Positions 34,927-43,211 of a DNA stretch of 64,000 nucleotides are shown here, piece by piece (position 1 is the first letter of the stretch; the number at the start of each line of letters is the position of its first letter). The stretch comes from Dyella ginsengisoli LA-4. GTDB taxonomy: Bacteria > Pseudomonadota > Gammaproteobacteria > Xanthomonadales > Rhodanobacteraceae. The position numbers and the translations under genes were made by a program. The notes below the pieces were generated by a model, which saw only the letters and a program-made list of their open reading frames with translations, made no database searches and had not been told where the DNA came from. The DNA lies in NCBI RefSeq assembly GCF_000334915.1, contig NZ_AMSF01000037.1, positions 109,690 through 173,689 of the forward strand, in the 5' to 3' direction.

Positions 34927-36876
34927 TCAGGCCCCCGATCCGTACCTGACCCGCTGGCGATGCACCAGCATGGTCGACAGGATGCCGACGAAGGCCTGGT
35001 TGTCGGCGAAACCGATCGCCTGGCCACGGCGGCACTTGTCGAACAGCCGCCCGACCCGGTCCGGGTCGAAATAGCCGGCCTCGCGCAGGCTGTCGCCGCT
35101 CAACACATCGGCCACATAGTCCAGCGGCTCGCCGTCGAAGAAAAAGCTGCCGTGGTCCGGCGCCCGATAGGGCTGCTTGGTGCGCCGGCGGATATCCTCC
35201 GGCAGCAGGCCGGCCAGGGCGCGGCGCAGCACGTCCTTCTCGGTCAGGCCGCGGATCTTCCAGTGGTCCGGCAGGCGGTTGCCGAACTCCACCACGCGAT
35301 GGTCGAGGAACGGGTAGCGCCCCTCGACCGAGTGCGCCATGGCCGGCCGGTCGCCCTGCATCGGCAGCAGGTAGGACGCCAGCAGCGAATGCGCCTCCAC
35401 GTACTGGTCGCGGGCCAGCGGGCTCCAGTGCCCGATCGCCGGCGGCAGCGTGGCCTCGAAGGTGGCCAGCGGGTCCCAGCCGTCCACCTGGGCCCGCCAC
35501 TCCGGCGAGAAAAAGGCCAGCGCGCGCTGCGAGGTGGTCCAGCGCGGCAGGTGAGCGAACACCGCACGATCGCGATGCTCCATGCCGCGACCGAAGAACG
35601 ACTGGGCCATCGCCGCATTCGCCACCGGCGAATGTGCCAGATAGCCGTACAGACGCTCGAACAGGCGCGGGCGCCAGGTCGATCCGGGCTGGCGCGCCCA
35701 GAACCGACGCACCTTGGCCTCCTTGAACAGGTCGTAGCCGCCGAATACCTCGTCCGCTCCCTCGCCGGTCAGCACCACCCGGAAGCCATGCCGCTGCACG
35801 TCGCCGGCCAGCAGCATCAGCGGCACGCCGGCGGTGCGCAGCACCGGCGCCTCGGTGTGCTCGATCAGCTGCGGGAACGCTTCGCCGATGTCGCGTCGGG
35901 TGCAACGCAGCGTGGTGTGCTCGGTGCCCAGGTGGGCGACCATCCGCGCCTGGAAATCGCTCTCGTCGAACTCGGCGTCCTCGAAGGCCACCGAGAAGGT
36001 GCGCAGCGGGTTGTTCGTGTAGTGGCGGATCAGGGCGACCACGCCGGAGGAATCCAGCCCGCCGCTGAGGTAGGCGCCCACCGGCACGTCGGCCCGCAGT
36101 TGCAGCCGCACGGCGTCCACCAGCAGTTCGCGCAGCGCGCCGGCGGCCTCGTCGATGGAGCCGAACGGTCGCTGCTGGCGGCCATCCTGGAGCTCGGGAA
36201 ACTCCCAGTCCCAGTAGCGCCGCAGTGTGCGGCGACCGTCAGCCTCCAGCGCCAGCACATGCCCCGGCGGCACGCTCGAGACATCGCGGAACACCGTACC
36301 GGGATCGATCGCCCCCCAGTAGGTCAGCGCCTGCGCCACGCCGTGCGGATCGAGTACGCCCAGTTGCGGCTGCACGGCCAGCAGCGCCTTCACCTCCGAG
36401 CCGAACCACAACCGCCCCCCCTCGCTGGCATGGAACAGCGGGCGGATGCCGGTGCGATCGCGTGCCAGCAGCAGCCGTCGGCGCTCGGCGTCCCACAGCG
36501 CGATGGCGAACTGACCGTTGAGGTGATCGACGAAATCGTCCCCGTACTGCTCGTACAGGTGGACGATGACCTCGGTGTCGGAGTGCGTGTAGAACGCGTG
36601 CCCCTGCGCCTCCAGCGTCCGGCGCAGCTCGCGGTAGTTGAAGATCTCGCCGTTGAGCACCGTCCACACGGTGCCGCGCTCATTGCGGATCGGCTGCTGG
36701 CCGGTGGCCAGGTCGATGATCGCCAGTCGCGCGTGGGCCAGCCCGACGCCCTCGCCCAGGTGATAGCCGAACCCGTCCGGACCGCGATGGCGCAACGTCC
36801 GGATCATCCGCTCCAGCGTTCCGCGCGCCGCTTCCGGCGTGTCCTGCCCTCCGACGAATCCTGCTATCCCGCACAT
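34927..36876 (-). CDS. asnB: Asparagine synthase-type glutamine amidotransferase
   Basis: 649 residues from 36876. The N-terminal Ntn glutaminase begins with the catalytic Cys2 (MCGIAGFVGG) and shows HRGPDGFG, NGEIFNY and RDRTGIRPLF. The synthetase half has the PP-loop SGGLDSS at 271-277 and GEGADEVFGGYDLFKE. It amidates a carboxylate through an acyl-adenylate using ammonia from glutamine. Family members in secondary and exopolysaccharide loci often act on non-aspartate substrates. It is followed 59 bases later by the carrier protein gene, so it belongs to the cluster. Confidence 0.93.
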   Translation of the reverse strand: MCGIAGFVGGQDTPEAARGTLERMIRTLRHRGPDGFGYHLGEGVGLAHARLAIIDLATGQQPIRNERGTVWTVLNGEIFNYRELRRTLEAQGHAFYTHSDTEVIVHLYEQYGDDFVDHLNGQFAIALWDAERRRLLLARDRTGIRPLFHASEGGRLWFGSEVKALLAVQPQLGVLDPHGVAQALTYWGAIDPGTVFRDVSSVPPGHVLALEADGRRTLRRYWDWEFPELQDGRQQRPFGSIDEAAGALRELLVDAVRLQLRADVPVGAYLSGGLDSSGVVALIRHYTNNPLRTFSVAFEDAEFDESDFQARMVAHLGTEHTTLRCTRRDIGEAFPQLIEHTEAPVLRTAGVPLMLLAGDVQRHGFRVVLTGEGADEVFGGYDLFKEAKVRRFWARQPGSTWRPRLFERLYGYLAHSPVANAAMAQSFFGRGMEHRDRAVFAHLPRWTTSQRALAFFSPEWRAQVDGWDPLATFEATLPPAIGHWSPLARDQYVEAHSLLASYLLPMQGDRPAMAHSVEGRYPFLDHRVVEFGNRLPDHWKIRGLTEKDVLRRALAGLLPEDIRRRTKQPYRAPDHGSFFFDGEPLDYVADVLSGDSLREAGYFDPDRVGRLFDKCRRGQAIGFADNQAFVGILSTMLVHRQRVRYGSGA

Positions 36877-36983
36877 GCGATGGGGCTCCCCCTGCCCGGC
36901 CCGGACGCGCTAGTTCGGCAGCCCGGCCGAGCGCGTCGTTCCGGCGGGACACGAAGCATAGCCGCTGCGCCGGGGCGACCGGC

Positions 36984-38036
36984 TCAGTCGACCACCATCA
37001 GCACGCACTCGTCGGCCCCCAGTGCCCGACAGCACAGGCCGATCACGTGTGCGGAGCCATCTCCCTTCATCGGCTCCATCGCGCCCTGCAGCAGGCCGGC
37101 GAAGAAGGTGCAGCCGGAATGGTCCGTCTTGCCGCACAACGGGCTGGCCCCGAGGTGCACCTGGCCGCCCTGCAGCTTCACGTCGAGCAGCTCGCCCAGC
37201 GCGGGCAGACCACGCCTGGCCAATGCCTCGTCCGGACTCAACGGCAGGCCGCGGGTTCCCTGCCGGGTGGCGATCCAGCGCCCCACATGGACACCGGCCA
37301 GCTCCAGCGTCGCCACCCGGGCCCCGGGAACCACGGCCTGCTCCATCGCCCTGACCAGCGGCAGCATCGCCGGATAGGCCCCGGGCAGCGCCCGCATCAG
37401 GCGCTCCACCGCCACCGGGTCGGCATCCAGCGGCGTGGCCGCGTCGGACATCGGCGCTGCCGCGGGGACCGGTGCGGGCGCGGGCGCGGGCGGCGCCAGC
37501 GCGGCCTCATCCCGAACCTCGCGCGCCGACGGGATTCGGGTCATCTCCGCCGGCCAGGCTGCCCACGGGGGATCGGCATCGATATCCAGCACGGGCAGTG
37601 GCTCGATGGCTTCGGCTTGGGCGGTGCGCTCGGGGGCCCGGTCGAAAAACGCCATCGCCTCGGCGTCGGGCACGCGCGGTGGTGGCGGCATCGGCGGCCC
37701 GGTCAGCGAGCGCTTGCCCGGCACGGGCGGTGGGGCCGGGGGTGGCGGCGGCACGTAGTCGAACTGGCGCGCAGCGGCGAAGTGGGGGCGCATGTCCTCG
37801 CCGTCGGCGGGCTCGATCGTGAAGCTCACCACGCGCTCGAGCTTGCCCAGGGCCGCATCGAGCGCCCGCCGGGAGCGCCGGTGCCCGCGCACCAGCAGGG
37901 AAAGCAGCACGCCGTTGCGGTCGTCGACCAGCCGGTGCCGCTGCAACACGAACCCGTTCGCAGCAACGATCCGACCGATATCCAACAGCAGACCCTCGCG
38001 TTCGAGGGCAAGGATCTGCACTTCCAGCTCGACCAT
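36984..38036 (-). CDS. ACT-like / V4R-like two-domain regulatory protein
   Basis: 350 residues. The N-terminal 75 residues have an ACT-like betaalphabeta pattern (ELEVQILALEREGLLLDIGRIV, VVSFTIEP). A long Pro-rich linker (about 95-210) follows. The C-terminal 140 residues end in GLCCRALGADECVLMVV, the Cys pattern that closes V4R (4-vinyl reductase) sensor domains, with a further Cys pair in SPLCGKTDHSGCTF. V4R domains bind small ligands or metals and usually control partner proteins. It lies 107 bases upstream of asnB on the same strand and may sense the cluster substrate or product (inference). Confidence 0.65.
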   Translation of the reverse strand: MVELEVQILALEREGLLLDIGRIVAANGFVLQRHRLVDDRNGVLLSLLVRGHRRSRRALDAALGKLERVVSFTIEPADGEDMRPHFAAARQFDYVPPPPPAPPPVPGKRSLTGPPMPPPPRVPDAEAMAFFDRAPERTAQAEAIEPLPVLDIDADPPWAAWPAEMTRIPSAREVRDEAALAPPAPAPAPVPAAAPMSDAATPLDADPVAVERLMRALPGAYPAMLPLVRAMEQAVVPGARVATLELAGVHVGRWIATRQGTRGLPLSPDEALARRGLPALGELLDVKLQGGQVHLGASPLCGKTDHSGCTFFAGLLQGAMEPMKGDGSAHVIGLCCRALGADECVLMVVD

Positions 38037-38155
38037 CAGCGTCCCCTGTCACTTGCGCCGGCACCGGGCAGCCGGCGCAGCGGACTTGCCGTTCGGACGG
38101 CAGGGGACGACTGTCGCACAAACCGGCCGCCGGCGGCATGCCCGGCGCCGCCCGG

Positions 38156-38581
38156 TCAGCCGTCGAGGCGGCGCCAGCCCTCGAAGACTTCCTCGCGCGC
38201 AATGCGGCCGTCGCGCATGTGGAACACGTGCAGCAGGCGAAGCTCGGCGCGTGAGCCGATCGGCACCGGCACGTTGACCAGCCCGTCGCCCGTGACGCGC
38301 AGGCGCACCAGGCACTCGTCCACCACCCGGTCGGCGGTGGCGAAACGGTCCAGCGGCTGGATCTCGATCTCGGCCATCGAGGCGAACATGCGCACGTAGT
38401 TGCCGCGGATCGCCTCGAGCGAATCGAAGCGCTGGCCGCGGCCGGGGATCTCCAGCACGGCGTCCTCGGTATACAGCGCGAGCACGCTGTCCGGATCGCG
38501 CGCCTCGTCGCGCATGTGCCGGTCGACCACCTCCAGGTTGCGGGCGATCGGGTCGGAAACGGGGTGAAGCTGGGCGTTCAT
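38156..38581 (-). CDS. SnoaL/NTF2-like nuclear transport factor 2 family protein
   Basis: 141 residues from the ATG at 38581, chosen because TGGAG lies six bases upstream; the ATG at 38587 sits directly on that sequence. The NTF2-like cone fold is seen in DPDSVLALYTEDAVLEIPG, the helix EAIRGNYVRMFASM and strands LRLLHVFHMRDGRIAREEVFEGW. Members are isomerases, dehydratases or ligand carriers. It is divergent from a MarR regulator with a perfect palindrome between them, so it is probably the regulated gene. Confidence 0.88.
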   Translation of the reverse strand: MNAQLHPVSDPIARNLEVVDRHMRDEARDPDSVLALYTEDAVLEIPGRGQRFDSLEAIRGNYVRMFASMAEIEIQPLDRFATADRVVDECLVRLRVTGDGLVNVPVPIGSRAELRLLHVFHMRDGRIAREEVFEGWRRLDG

Positions 38582-38593
38582 GGACATCTCCAG

Positions 38594-38614
38594 TTAGTCA
38601 GTCTTGCTGACTAA
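38594..38614. promoter_or_regulatory. Perfect palindromic operator between the NTF2-like gene and marR
   Basis: TTAGTCAG (38594-38601) and CTGACTAA (38607-38614) are exact inverted repeats with a five-base spacer. The site lies between divergent genes, next to the start of the NTF2-like gene and 38 bases before the MarR-type start. Size and symmetry fit a MarR dimer operator; autoregulation is the expected logic. Confidence 0.7.
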
Positions 38615-38651
38615 ATTGGACAGACAATCTGACCATGCGTCAACATGACTT

Positions 38652-39116
38652 ATGGCCACGACCTTTCCCGATCGTCAGCGTACGCTCGGCAGCCTGCTGC
38701 GGCTGCCCTACCAGGCAATGCAGGACACCGTGTACGGAGCCCTTGCCGAACGCGGCTTCGACGACATCCGCGCCGCGCACAGCGCCGTGTTCCGCCACAT
38801 CGACGCCGACGGCACCCGGCTGACCGTGCTCGCCGAGCGTGCGGGCATGACCAAGCAGAGCATGGCCTACCTGGTGGATGCGCTCTCCCAGGCCGGCTAC
38901 CTCGCCACCACGCCCGATCCGCACGATGGCCGGGCCCGGCGCGTGCGGCTGACCCGCCGCGGCGAGCAGGCGATGACCGCCCTGCTCGAGCTCAGCGCAG
39001 ACTTCGAGCAACGGCTCGCCGCGCGACTGGGGGTGGCCAGGATGAAGCGGCTGCGCACCCTGCTGGAAGAGCTGGCCACCGTGGTCGAGCCGGTGCGCGC
39101 GGCGGACACACCATGA
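38652..39116 (+). CDS. MarR family transcriptional regulator
   Basis: 154 residues. The winged helix is clear: [24 protein letters not shown] (recognition helix) and the wing [19 protein letters not shown]. Helices before and after form the dimer interface. No ribosome-binding site precedes the ATG at 38652, so the message may be leaderless or start differently. It is likely to repress the divergent NTF2-like gene and itself through the palindrome upstream; the effector is unknown. It converges on the nitroreductase gene, with 9 bases between. Confidence 0.92.
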   Translation: MATTFPDRQRTLGSLLRLPYQAMQDTVYGALAERGFDDIRAAHSAVFRHIDADGTRLTVLAERAGMTKQSMAYLVDALSQAGYLATTPDPHDGRARRVRLTRRGEQAMTALLELSADFEQRLAARLGVARMKRLRTLLEELATVVEPVRAADTP

Positions 39117-39125
39117 CCGCCCCGC

Positions 39126-39797
39126 TCAGTCGATGAAGTTCGCGTAGGCCTCCAGCGGCAGCCGCTCGATCGCCGGCACCTGGCAGCCCTCGGCCGGATG
39201 CCCCACCACCAGCAGCAGGAACGGCATCTCGTTGCGCGGACGCTCCAGCAGCTCGTTGAGGAAGCCCATCGGGCTTGGTGTGTGGGTGAGCGTGGCCAGC
39301 CCCGCGCGGTGCAGCGCGGCGATCAGCAGGCCGGTGGCGATACCGACCGACTCCTGCGGGTAGTAGCGCTTGTGCTTGTTGCCCTCGGCATCGAGGCCGA
39401 AGCGTTCGTAGAAGATGCCGATCAGCCACGGCGCGGTCTCCAGGAACGGCTTGTCCGCGTCGGTGCCCAGCGGTGCGAGCGCCTCAAGCCATTCGTCCGG
39501 CGCGCGCCGTTCGTAGAACTCGCGCTCCTCCGCCTCGGCCGCCTCGCGGATACGCTGGCGCAGCGGCCCCCGCCCCACCGCCACGAACCGCCATGGCTGC
39601 TGGTTGGCTCCACTGGGCGCGCTGCCCGCCGCGCGCAGCGCCTGCTCGATCACCGCGCGCGGCACCGGCGTATCGGCGAAGTCGCGCACCGTGCGGCGGC
39701 TGGCCATGTCCTGCGCGAATGCCGTGGCTGCGGCGATACGCTGCGCGTCGGTGCAGGCGGGACGCGGCGGCAGCGGCATGGCGACGGGAGGCGGCAT
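39126..39797 (-). CDS. Nitroreductase family FMN protein
   Basis: 223 residues. The family N-terminus is seen in [39 protein letters not shown], which supplies FMN phosphate-binding Arg and Ser residues. Then [33 protein letters not shown] gives the second FMN contact and the helix typical of the iodotyrosine-deiodinase-like subgroup. It uses NAD(P)H to reduce nitro, quinone or halogenated substrates; the substrate cannot be assigned. An alternative ATG lies six codons downstream of the listed start. Confidence 0.9.
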   Translation of the reverse strand: MPPPVAMPLPPRPACTDAQRIAAATAFAQDMASRRTVRDFADTPVPRAVIEQALRAAGSAPSGANQQPWRFVAVGRGPLRQRIREAAEAEEREFYERRAPDEWLEALAPLGTDADKPFLETAPWLIGIFYERFGLDAEGNKHKRYYPQESVGIATGLLIAALHRAGLATLTHTPSPMGFLNELLERPRNEMPFLLLVVGHPAEGCQVPAIERLPLEAYANFID

Positions 39798-39863
39798 CGG
39801 CAGGAGTCCATGGGCAGCGGGAGTCGCATCATCCTAGCCGCTCCTGCCCATCGCCCTGCGGGA

Positions 39864-42143
39864 CTATCTGCGGATGCGCACCGGCACCCCCTTGGATGCC
39901 GGCGTCTTCGATGCCTCGTCGTGGTACCACAGCGGCACCAGCGCGTTCATTTCCGGGTAGTAGCCGCCCAGGCAGCCATCGGGCAGGTTGAACGGGGTGA
40001 CCGTGAGGCCCTTCACTTCGCGCACCACATCGTCGCCGGCATCGCCCACCAGGCTGACCACGTCGCCCTCCTTCAGCCCGGCGCGCTCCATCTCGGCGGG
40101 ATTGATCAGCAGGATCTCGCGCGAGCCTTCCAGTCCTCGCAGACGATCGCTGTGGCCGTAGATGGTGGTGTTGAACTGGTCGTTCGAGCGCATGGTGATC
40201 AGGTGATAGCGACCCGGGGCATCGCCGATGCCGAGCGCCGACATCACGGTCGGGTTGGTGAACTCGGCCTTGCCGCTGTCGGTCTTCCAGATCCGCTCGT
40301 GCGCCGGATTGCCACGGTAGAAGCCGCCCGGCTGGAACATGCGGGCGTTGAAGTCGTGGAAGTCGTGCGGATAGGTCTCGGCGATCAGGTCGCGCACGAT
40401 GCCGTAGTCGGCGGTCCACTCGTCCCAGCGCCATTTCGGATGCGCCGGCAGGGTCGCCTTGGCGATGCCGGCGACGATCGCCAGTTCGGACAGCAACCCC
40501 TCGTCGGCCGGCTTGCGTTTGCCGATCGAGCCGTAGATGTGGCTGAAGCTGTCCTCGATCGACACCGACTGCGGCCCGCTGGCCTGCATGTCCTCCTCCG
40601 CGCGCACCAGGCACGGCAGCAGGTACGAGGCGCGCCCGTGCACCAGATGACTGCGGTTGAGCCTGGTGGCGATGTAGACGGTGAGCGCCTGCTCGCGCCA
40701 GGCCGGCTCCATCACGTCGCGATCGGGAATCGCCCGCACGAAATTGCCGCCCAGGCTGACGAAGCCTTTCACCGTGCCGTTGCGGATGCCTTCGCAGGCA
40801 TCGACCGTGGTCAGCCCCTTCTCGCGCGGCGGCTCGAAATCGAACATCGCCGCCAGCTTGTCCAGCGGCACCAGCTCGGGCTTCTCGGAGATGCCCACCG
40901 TGCGCTGGCCCTGCACGTTGGAGTGCCCGCGCACCGGCGACATGCCGGCCCCCGGCCGACCGATGTTCCCGCGCATCAGCATCAGGTTCACCAGCATGCC
41001 GATGCTCTGCGAGCCGTGCACGTGCTGGGTCAGCCCCATGCCGTACACGCCGATCACGTTCTTCGCCTCCACGTAGACGTCGGCGGCCGCCTCCAGGTCG
41101 GCACGCGCCAGGCCGCTGACGCGCTCGATCTCGTCCCAGCCGGTGTAGCGCGCCGTTTCGACAAATGCCTCGAATCCGTGTGTGTGCTGCTTGATGAAGT
41201 CGCGATCCAGCACGTCGACCTGGCCCGCCGCGCGCGCCGCATCGTCGGCTTCCAGCACGCGCTTGCACAGGCCGGTCAATGCGGCGATGTCGCCGCCGGG
41301 CTTCACCTGCAGGTACATGTGCGCCAGCTCGGTGGCGTCGCCGGTGAGCATCTGCAGCGGGTTCTGCGGATTGATGAAGCGCACCAGCCCCTGCTCGCGC
41401 ACCGGATTGAACACGATGATCCTGCAGCCGCGTTTCACAGCCGCCTGCAACGGATGCAGGAAGCGCGGGCTGTTGGTGCCCGGGTTCTGGCCGAAGTAGA
41501 AGATCGCGTCGCAGTGCTCGAAATCTTCCATCACGCAGGTGCCGACCGGCGAACCAATCACCTTCTTCAGGCCCACCGAGGTGGTCTCGTGGCACATGTT
41601 GGAGCTGTCCGGCAGGTTGTTGTTGCCGTACATCCGCGCAAACAGCCCGTACAGATAGGAGGTTTCCAGCGACGCCTTGCCCGAGGCGTAGAACACCACC
41701 GACTTGGGATCGAGCGCGTTGAGCTCGCGGGCAATGCCGGTGAACGCCTCTTCCCAACTGCAGGCCACGTAGCGATCGGTGGCCGGGTCGTAGCGCAGGG
41801 GCGCGGTCAGGCGGCCCTGCATTTCCAGGTCGTAATCGGACCAACCGAGCAGCTCGGTGACCGTATGCTCGGCGAAGAACTCGGGCGTGCAGCGATCGCG
41901 GGTGAGATCCCACAACGTCGCCTTTGCGCCGTTTTCGCAGAACTCGAACGCATGCGGATGGGTCGGCTTGCCCCACGCGCAGGAGCTGCACATGTAGCCG
42001 CCGGCCTTGTTCTGGCGCATCAGCGTTTCGAGCACGGCGGGCGTGGACAGCTCGCGGGCGAAAACGTCCCCGATGCCCTTGAGCGATCCCCAGCCACCGG
42101 CCGGGCCTTCATGCTGGATCGACTCGTCGTGCTGGTCAGTCAT
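39864..42143 (-). CDS. FdhF/YdeP-type molybdopterin oxidoreductase
   Basis: 759 residues from 42143, where GGAGG lies seven bases upstream; a longer frame starts at 42179 with no such site. It belongs to the YdeP branch of the DMSO-reductase superfamily, with CSSCAWGKP near the N-terminus, FYASGKASLETSY, NMCHETTSVGLKK, FFYFGQNPGTNSPR-like segments and GRPGAGMSPVRGHSNVQGQRTVG. The four-Cys motif for an N-terminal 4Fe-4S cluster is reduced to two Cys, as in other YdeP proteins. In enterobacteria YdeP supports acid resistance; the electron donor and substrate are unknown. No fdhD lies in the window. Confidence 0.9.
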   Translation of the reverse strand: MTDQHDESIQHEGPAGGWGSLKGIGDVFARELSTPAVLETLMRQNKAGGYMCSSCAWGKPTHPHAFEFCENGAKATLWDLTRDRCTPEFFAEHTVTELLGWSDYDLEMQGRLTAPLRYDPATDRYVACSWEEAFTGIARELNALDPKSVVFYASGKASLETSYLYGLFARMYGNNNLPDSSNMCHETTSVGLKKVIGSPVGTCVMEDFEHCDAIFYFGQNPGTNSPRFLHPLQAAVKRGCRIIVFNPVREQGLVRFINPQNPLQMLTGDATELAHMYLQVKPGGDIAALTGLCKRVLEADDAARAAGQVDVLDRDFIKQHTHGFEAFVETARYTGWDEIERVSGLARADLEAAADVYVEAKNVIGVYGMGLTQHVHGSQSIGMLVNLMLMRGNIGRPGAGMSPVRGHSNVQGQRTVGISEKPELVPLDKLAAMFDFEPPREKGLTTVDACEGIRNGTVKGFVSLGGNFVRAIPDRDVMEPAWREQALTVYIATRLNRSHLVHGRASYLLPCLVRAEEDMQASGPQSVSIEDSFSHIYGSIGKRKPADEGLLSELAIVAGIAKATLPAHPKWRWDEWTADYGIVRDLIAETYPHDFHDFNARMFQPGGFYRGNPAHERIWKTDSGKAEFTNPTVMSALGIGDAPGRYHLITMRSNDQFNTTIYGHSDRLRGLEGSREILLINPAEMERAGLKEGDVVSLVGDAGDDVVREVKGLTVTPFNLPDGCLGGYYPEMNALVPLWYHDEASKTPASKGVPVRIRR

Positions 42144-42270
42144 CACGTGCCTCCGGGATCTGCGGGTTGGGTCCGGCATCTGCCACGACCATGCAGCCTA
42201 GGAGAGTCGATCGCGCCGTCGCGTGAAGAAGCCGCACCTCGCCGCGCAGATCCCTGCACCACCGGGCCGG

Positions 42271-42582
42271 TCACATCATGCGCTGGTTCTGGTTGAGGAT
42301 GATCCACAGCGAGCCGGCGACCATCAGGCCGATGATCACCGCCGTGAACAGGATCAGCTGCAGGTCGTCGCGATGCGACTGCTTCAGGTCGATATGCAGG
42401 AAGCATCGGAAATGCGCCACCAGCTGCAGCACTGCCAGCGCAGCGACCACGCCGAGCATCGTGCGGGCGGCCCACGGGTCCCAGGCGACCAGTGCGAACG
42501 CCGCGCCGCTCAGTCCGAGCGCCAGCACCAGCCCGACCACGTAGTCGCGAAGCTCGCGACGGAAGCCGCCATCGCCGCCCAT
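42271..42582 (-). CDS. cyoD: Cytochrome bo3-type quinol oxidase subunit IV
   Basis: 103 residues. Three hydrophobic helices with LRDYVVGLVLALGLSGAAFALV, then AALAVLQLVAHFRCFLHIDLK and LILFTAVIIGLMVAGSLWIIL match CyoD. It starts inside the cyoC stop codon (ATGA). CyoD assists assembly of the oxidase. It is the last gene of cyoABCD; no heme O synthase gene follows, so cyoE must be elsewhere. Confidence 0.93.
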   Translation of the reverse strand: MGGDGGFRRELRDYVVGLVLALGLSGAAFALVAWDPWAARTMLGVVAALAVLQLVAHFRCFLHIDLKQSHRDDLQLILFTAVIIGLMVAGSLWIILNQNQRMM

Positions 42583-43211
42583 CACAGCAGTCCCCGCAGA
42601 AAGACGAAGGAAAAGATCATCACCCACACGATGTCCAGGAAATGCCAGAACAGGCCCAACCGCAGCAGCCGCGTGCGGGTGATGCGGTCCAGGCCGGACA
42701 TGCGCAGCTGCACCATCATCACCACGATCCACACGCAACCCAGCGATACGTGCAGGAAATGGGTCGGCACCAGCGCGTAGAACGCCGAGAGAAACGCGCT
42801 GACCTGCGGCAGCGCGCCCTTGTCCGCCATGCCGACGAAGTCGTGAACCTCCAGCCCGAGAAAGCCCAGTCCCAGCAGCAGGGTCAGCGCGAGCATGCCC
42901 TGCAGCAGGGCCATGCCCCGCTGGTACTTCATGGCCAGCGAGGCGATGCCGAAGGTGAAGCTGCTCAGCAGCAGCAGCAGCGTCTCCATCGCCGCCGGAC
43001 GCAGCTCGAACACCTCGTGCGGCCCGGGGCCGCCCGCGGTATTGGCTCCCAGGCTGGCATACACGGCGAACAGCAGCGCGAACAGCACCGCGTCGATCAT
43101 CATGAAGACCCAGAAGCCGAACACCACCTCGCCGTCGGAGGGATGCGCATCGGACTCGTGCAGGTTGAGCCCGGGGTGCCGGCGTCTTTCGCTGGCCGAT
43201 CCGGCGCTCAT
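42582..43211 (-). CDS. cyoC: Cytochrome bo3-type quinol oxidase subunit III
   Basis: 209 residues from 43211, overlapping the cyoB stop (ATGA). I preferred this start over an ATG at 43250 because of the coupling and the family N-terminus. Five transmembrane helices are seen, with GFWVFMMIDAVLFALLFAVY, LGLEVHDFVGMADKGALPQ and THFLHVSLGCVWIVVM, matching the heme-copper oxidase subunit III family. It surrounds subunit I in the inner membrane. Confidence 0.94.
   Translation of the reverse strand: MSAGSASERRRHPGLNLHESDAHPSDGEVVFGFWVFMMIDAVLFALLFAVYASLGANTAGGPGPHEVFELRPAAMETLLLLLSSFTFGIASLAMKYQRGMALLQGMLALTLLLGLGFLGLEVHDFVGMADKGALPQVSAFLSAFYALVPTHFLHVSLGCVWIVVMMVQLRMSGLDRITRTRLLRLGLFWHFLDIVWVMIFSFVFLRGLL

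Noticed and set aside
34849..37377. 842-codon plus-strand ORF
   Set aside because: It is antisense to asnB and part of the ACT/V4R gene, with shadow composition and no motif.
30056..38036. Exosortase (XrtA) polysaccharide locus
   Set aside because: The ligase, ACP and amidotransferase resemble exosortase-associated genes, but no exosortase, PLP decarboxylase or glycosyltransferase is present in the window.
39198..42296. 1032-codon plus-strand ORF
   Set aside because: It spans the reverse complements of the nitroreductase and YdeP-type genes and has no domain of its own.
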